Shown here: piece by piece, positions 60,788 to 64,000 of the stretch
Numbering within the stretch: position 1 is the first letter of the stretch
Layout: each line of letters starts with the position of its first letter
NCBI GenBank assembly: GCA_947454155.1
Contig: CANGIT010000007.1
Span: 117,914-181,913 of the forward strand
Direction: 5' to 3'
Source: Chitinophagaceae bacterium
GTDB taxonomy: Bacteria > Bacteroidota > Bacteroidia > Chitinophagales > Chitinophagaceae
Length of the DNA stretch: 64,000 nucleotides
The notes under the pieces: generated by a model
The model's input: the letters and a program-made list of their open reading frames with translations, nothing else
Told to the model about the DNA's origin: nothing
Database searches by the model: none
Translations under genes and position numbers: made by a program

Positions 60788-62203
60788 GTGCGAAAAAAAC
60801 AAAAAAACGTGGTGCTGGAAAATATCACCGTCACCGACTACGCGGCAGAAGGCAAAGCCTTGGTGCGTCATGAAGGCAAAGTGATTTTTGTATCCGGAGC
60901 CATACCGGGCGATACGGTCAACATCCGCATCGGAAAAAGCAAAAAAGACTGGGCCGAAGGCCATGCTACTGAAATCGTTGCTCCCTCTCCGAACCGACTG
61001 GCCCCTTTTTGCAGTCATTTTGGAACCTGCGGCGGCTGTAAATGGCAGATGCTGCCTTACGAGAAGCAGCTGGAATACAAGCAGCAGGAGGCCGAACAAA
61101 ATCTCCGTCGCATCGGCAAAACAGCTATCCCCGATGCCTTGCCTATCATCGGTTCGGAAAATACCAGGCATTACAGAAACAAACTGGAATTCACCTTCAG
61201 CAATAAAAAATACCTCACCCGCGAGGAGATCAATACAGCTGAAGCCGACAATTTGCAAAACGCCCTCGGCTTTCATGCACCGCGTATTTTCGACAAAATC
61301 ATCGACATCCACGAATGTCATCTGATGGATCCTGTCAACAACCTGATTCGCAATACAGTCAGGGAGCTGGCCACGGCTAAAGGTTGGAGCTTTTATGATA
61401 TCCGTGAACATTCGGGCTGGTTGCGCAACATCATCATCCGTTTCACCACCACCGGCGAACTGATGGTGAACGTGGTCATCAACCATGAGGCCGAAGAAGA
61501 CCGAAAATTACTGCTCGACCATTTATTGCAGCAGGTGCCGGCCATCACCACCTTGCTCTATACCATCAACCCCAAGTGGAACGATACCATTTACGACCTC
61601 ACGCCTCAGGTATATTTTGGTGCGGGGTATGTTACAGAGAAATTGGGTGATCTTTCTTTCATCATCAGCCCCAAATCATTTTTTCAAACCAACACCTTGC
61701 AGGCCAACCAGCTGTACAGCGTAACCAAAGCGTTTGCCGGACTCACAGGCAGCGAAACCGTTTACGATTTGTATTGCGGTACCGGCAGCATCGGCATTTT
61801 CGTGAGCGATCTGGCTAAAAAAGTGATAGGTGTGGAAGTGGTGGAAGATGCGATTGAAGATGCTAAAAAAAATGCAGCCCTCAATCATATTGAACATACT
61901 CATTTTTTTGCAGGCGATGTGATCAAAATCTGCAATGACGAATTCTTTGCCACCCATGGCCGTCCCGATGTGGTGATCACCGATCCTCCACGGGCAGGCA
62001 TGCACGAAAAGCTGGTGATGAAACTTCTCGAAATGGAAGCGCCTAAAATAGTGTATGTGAGTTGCAATTCAGCCACACAGGCAAGAGACATCGGTCTTCT
62101 CGCTGAAAAATACAACGTGGAAAAAGTGCAACCGGTGGATATGTTTCCGCATACGCATCACATCGAATGTGTGGCGCTGTTAACCTTAAAAACAACCCTT
62201 TAA
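60788..62203 (+). CDS. rlmD: 23S rRNA (uracil-C5)-methyltransferase RlmD-type
   Basis: A 471-residue TRAM-domain RNA methyltransferase. The TRAM domain (about 5-65) is followed by an iron-sulfur cluster motif Cys75, Cys81, Cys84 (FGTCGGCKW) and Cys177. The SAM-binding motif is VYDLYCGTGSIGIF, and ITDPPRAGM and the catalytic VYVSCNSATQ follow. It methylates C5 of a uracil in 23S rRNA; RlmD and RlmCD cannot be fully distinguished here. The GTG start at 60788 is fixed by a promoter that leaves only four bases. The rhomboid gene follows 16 bp later. Confidence 0.93.
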   Translation: MRKKQKNVVLENITVTDYAAEGKALVRHEGKVIFVSGAIPGDTVNIRIGKSKKDWAEGHATEIVAPSPNRLAPFCSHFGTCGGCKWQMLPYEKQLEYKQQEAEQNLRRIGKTAIPDALPIIGSENTRHYRNKLEFTFSNKKYLTREEINTAEADNLQNALGFHAPRIFDKIIDIHECHLMDPVNNLIRNTVRELATAKGWSFYDIREHSGWLRNIIIRFTTTGELMVNVVINHEAEEDRKLLLDHLLQQVPAITTLLYTINPKWNDTIYDLTPQVYFGAGYVTEKLGDLSFIISPKSFFQTNTLQANQLYSVTKAFAGLTGSETVYDLYCGTGSIGIFVSDLAKKVIGVEVVEDAIEDAKKNAALNHIEHTHFFAGDVIKICNDEFFATHGRPDVVITDPPRAGMHEKLVMKLLEMEAPKIVYVSCNSATQARDIGLLAEKYNVEKVQPVDMFPHTHHIECVALLTLKTTL

Positions 62204-62219
62204 ATCCTACCTTTACCTT

Positions 62220-62909
62220 ATGCAATTCAGAAGCAGCTTTAGAAGTACACCACAGATTGTACTGAATTTGATCATCATCAACTCGCTGGTATTTTTTGCA
62301 CAGGCCACACTTGGTGGTCTGAACGACAACAGTGAAATCATCAACCGCTTTGCATTGCATCATTACAAATCGGATGTTTTTCAACCCTATCAGCTCGTCA
62401 CCCATATGTTCATGCACGGCAGCTTCTGGCATCTGCTGTTCAACATGTTTGCGCTTTGGATGTTTGGCGGCATGATGGAAAGAGTGTGGGGACCTAAACG
62501 CTTTTTGATTTTTTTCCTGATCTGCGGATTTTTTGCCGGACTGGCTCAGATGGGCAGCTACAGTTACACTTTCTGGAATGCAGACCATTCTTTACTGAGT
62601 ACGCAAGAAATGGAAATGTACATGCAGGTACTTCGCAAGAATGCCACCGTAGGCGCTTCGGGAGCCATCATGGGCGTGCTTGCAGCCTATGCTTACACAT
62701 TCCCCAACACCGAATTGTTCATTATGCCCATTCCATTTCCTATCAAAGCCAAATGGGCCATCACGGCCATCATTCTTATCGATGTGTTTGGAGGTGTGGC
62801 TGATTCACCCACAGATAATGTGGCGCATTTCGCACATATTGGCGGCGCCTTGTGTGGACTCATCATCGTTTTTTTCTGGAACCGAAACAATCGTCAGCAA
62901 TTTTATTGA
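62220..62909 (+). CDS. Rhomboid intramembrane serine protease
   Basis: A 229-residue, six-segment rhomboid. HMFMHGSFWHLLFNMFALWMFG is the L1/TM2 region with the conserved His and Asn. VGASGAIMGV carries the catalytic Ser147, and FAHIGGALCG the catalytic His206. It would cleave membrane proteins within the bilayer; substrates are unknown. It is 16 bp after rlmD and 8 bp before the second rhomboid, in one operon. Both Ser and His are intact, in contrast to its neighbour. Confidence 0.92.
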   Translation: MQFRSSFRSTPQIVLNLIIINSLVFFAQATLGGLNDNSEIINRFALHHYKSDVFQPYQLVTHMFMHGSFWHLLFNMFALWMFGGMMERVWGPKRFLIFFLICGFFAGLAQMGSYSYTFWNADHSLLSTQEMEMYMQVLRKNATVGASGAIMGVLAAYAYTFPNTELFIMPIPFPIKAKWAITAIILIDVFGGVADSPTDNVAHFAHIGGALCGLIIVFFWNRNNRQQFY

Positions 62910-62917
62910 TTTGATAT

Positions 62918-63865
62918 ATGGGAGAATCAGACAGATATATAGAGTACAAACATCTTCATAAGAAGAAGTTTTTGTTGGGCAACGATAACAACGCGCTGAT
63001 GGCTTTATTTACCGTCAACGTTGTTTTTTTCCTTTTTTTGATGACCATCAAAGTGTCCTTTTATTATGGCCAGCAAACAGAGGCGGACTTTAACCAGTCT
63101 GTTTTGCAATGGTTCAGATTGCCGGGGAGTTTGGTGAAATTGAGCGAGCGGCCATGGACATTGCTTACCTACATGTTCAGTGATACCACAGAAGGTTTGA
63201 TGCGTCTGATCAGTAACATGCTTTGGCTTTGGTCGTTCGGATCATTACTGCAAAAAATGTCGGGCAACGACAAGCTTTTTTCTGTTTATTTATATGGCGG
63301 CGTGGTAGGTGCTGTTTTTTTCATTGTCGCCAATTATTGTTTTCCGTCGCTGCACAACAACATCGATCATCAGTCGGTGATCGGTGCCAATGCAGCGGTT
63401 ATTGCTGTTGCTACTGCAACCACCTATCTTAATCCGGATTTTCGGTTTTTCACACATATCCGCAAGGGCATTCCGGTTTGGGTGTTGCTTACCGTTTTCT
63501 TGTTGTTTGATTTTGCAGGGATTGCAGGTTCCACGTCGGCAATTTATCTATCACATTTGGGAGGCGCATTATCGGGTTTTCTTTTCATCTATTTTTTAAA
63601 GAAAGGGCATGATGGCAGTATTTGGATCAACCGCAGCTGGTACACCCTGAACAATTTATTTACCCCAGCAAAGAAAGATGACAAGGCAGCTACGAGAAAG
63701 AAAATTTTTTATGATGCCGGCACTGTGCCTCCTTATGCTAAATCTACAACGTCGAATTCTCTGCAACAAAAAATCGACGCTATCCTCGATAAGATTAATG
63801 AACAAGGATTTGAATTTCTAACCGATGAAGAAAAAGAGATTTTAAAAAAAGCTTCGGAGGAGTGA
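62918..63865 (+). CDS. Rhomboid-family protein, probably inactive
   Basis: A 315-residue rhomboid-like membrane protein. TM2 has RLISNMLWLWSFG (the Asn of the HxxxN site kept). The TM4 motif that should read GASGA is IGANAAVIAV, with Asn158 in place of the catalytic Ser. The TM6 LSHLGGALSG keeps His213. It also has a soluble C-terminal tail (about 230-315) ending QGFEFLTDEEKEILKKASEE, a feature of many Bacteroidota rhomboids. Because the nucleophile is missing, a regulatory or binding role is more likely than proteolysis. The tail is followed by the 43-bp tandem repeat. Confidence 0.88.
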   Translation: MGESDRYIEYKHLHKKKFLLGNDNNALMALFTVNVVFFLFLMTIKVSFYYGQQTEADFNQSVLQWFRLPGSLVKLSERPWTLLTYMFSDTTEGLMRLISNMLWLWSFGSLLQKMSGNDKLFSVYLYGGVVGAVFFIVANYCFPSLHNNIDHQSVIGANAAVIAVATATTYLNPDFRFFTHIRKGIPVWVLLTVFLLFDFAGIAGSTSAIYLSHLGGALSGFLFIYFLKKGHDGSIWINRSWYTLNNLFTPAKKDDKAATRKKIFYDAGTVPPYAKSTTSNSLQQKIDAILDKINEQGFEFLTDEEKEILKKASEE

Positions 63866-63867
63866 TT

Positions 63868-64000
63868 GTTTGTTGTTTGCTCGTAGAATCATGTCACTCC
63901 TTCGGAGTTTGATCGTTGTTTGCTCGTAGAATCATGTCACTCCTTCGGAGTTTGATCGTTGTTTGCTCGTAGAATCATGTCACTCCTTCGGAGTTTGATC
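63868..64000. repeat. 43-bp tandem repeat at the right edge, three identical units
   Basis: ATCATGTCAC recurs at 63888, 63931 and 63974, spacing exactly 43 bp. The unit contains GTTTGCTCGTAGAATC followed by the palindromic GTCACTCCTTCGGAGTTTGA. The copies are identical where complete and the array continues past the window. The core is related to the GTCACCCC repeat at 2404-2491. No unique spacers occur, so it is not a CRISPR array. Confidence 0.9.

Noticed and set aside
63868..64000. CRISPR array
   Set aside because: Units repeat every 43 bp with no unique spacer between them; the whole unit is identical.
1..64000. tRNA, rRNA, phage and transposase genes
   Set aside because: None recognised: no T-loop-like GTTCRANNC contexts with acceptor pairing, no transposase or integrase motifs in any reading frame.

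Overview
The window looks like chromosomal DNA of a Bacteroidota member, most likely a Chitinophagaceae-type bacterium. The reasons are exact TANNTTTG -7 promoter elements upstream of many genes, near absence of Shine-Dalgarno sequences (one striking exception at hsp20), an exosortase N (XrtN) system, a type III pantothenate kinase next to an LptC-like lipoprotein, DUF2911 and TIGR02757 proteins, and many short signal peptides and lipoproteins. No rRNA, tRNA, CRISPR array, phage or insertion sequence was seen. Gene content is mostly core and chromosomal; the unusual material lies between the genes.

Layout. 1-6 kb: truncated DPP IV-like peptidase, a secreted unknown, lysS, a flavin reductase and a fumarylacetoacetase-family hydrolase that is divergent from a fatty-acid hydroxylase across a 21-bp operator-like palindrome. 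7-14 kb: TIGR02757 protein, a trans-sulfuration enzyme, asparagine synthetase, DUF2911 protein, esterase, lipoprotein. 14-22 kb: uvrB, typA, a methyltransferase and two glycosyltransferases (envelope glycans), meaB. 22-26 kb: Lon-N domain protein, coaX, outer-membrane protein, lptC, hsp20. 27-32 kb: a PAS histidine kinase with a receiver-cNMP-Crp regulator, then two secreted barrel-like proteins. 32-38 kb: lipoprotein hydrolase, sialate O-acetylesterase, GH20 hexosaminidase. 38-41 kb: three-gene ABC transporter. 41-46 kb: XrtN exosortase with its VIT-domain substrate and two membrane proteins. 46-50 kb: a probable GalNAc salvage operon (sugar kinase, GH109, NAD-binding protein). 50-64 kb: amidophosphoribosyltransferase homologue, SixA-like phosphatase, GNAT, EamA transporter, recA, SurA-like isomerase, thiol-disulfide lipoprotein-type protein, rlmD and two rhomboids, the second lacking the catalytic serine.

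The most unusual signal is a set of intergenic low-complexity arrays of 7-9 bp words. At several places an array is followed by a shorter stretch of its own reverse complement. There is also an 88-bp tandem array whose junctions form hairpins, and a short palindromic repeat present at both ends of the window with compensated base pairs. Several arrays lie directly upstream of genes that lack an ATG start. The most coherent protein system is the single-substrate exosortase pair XrtN/VIT. The glycan enzymes (GH20, sialate esterase, GH109 and kinase) suggest use of amino-sugar-rich glycans.

All calls come from reading the sequence and recalled family motifs; no database search was run.
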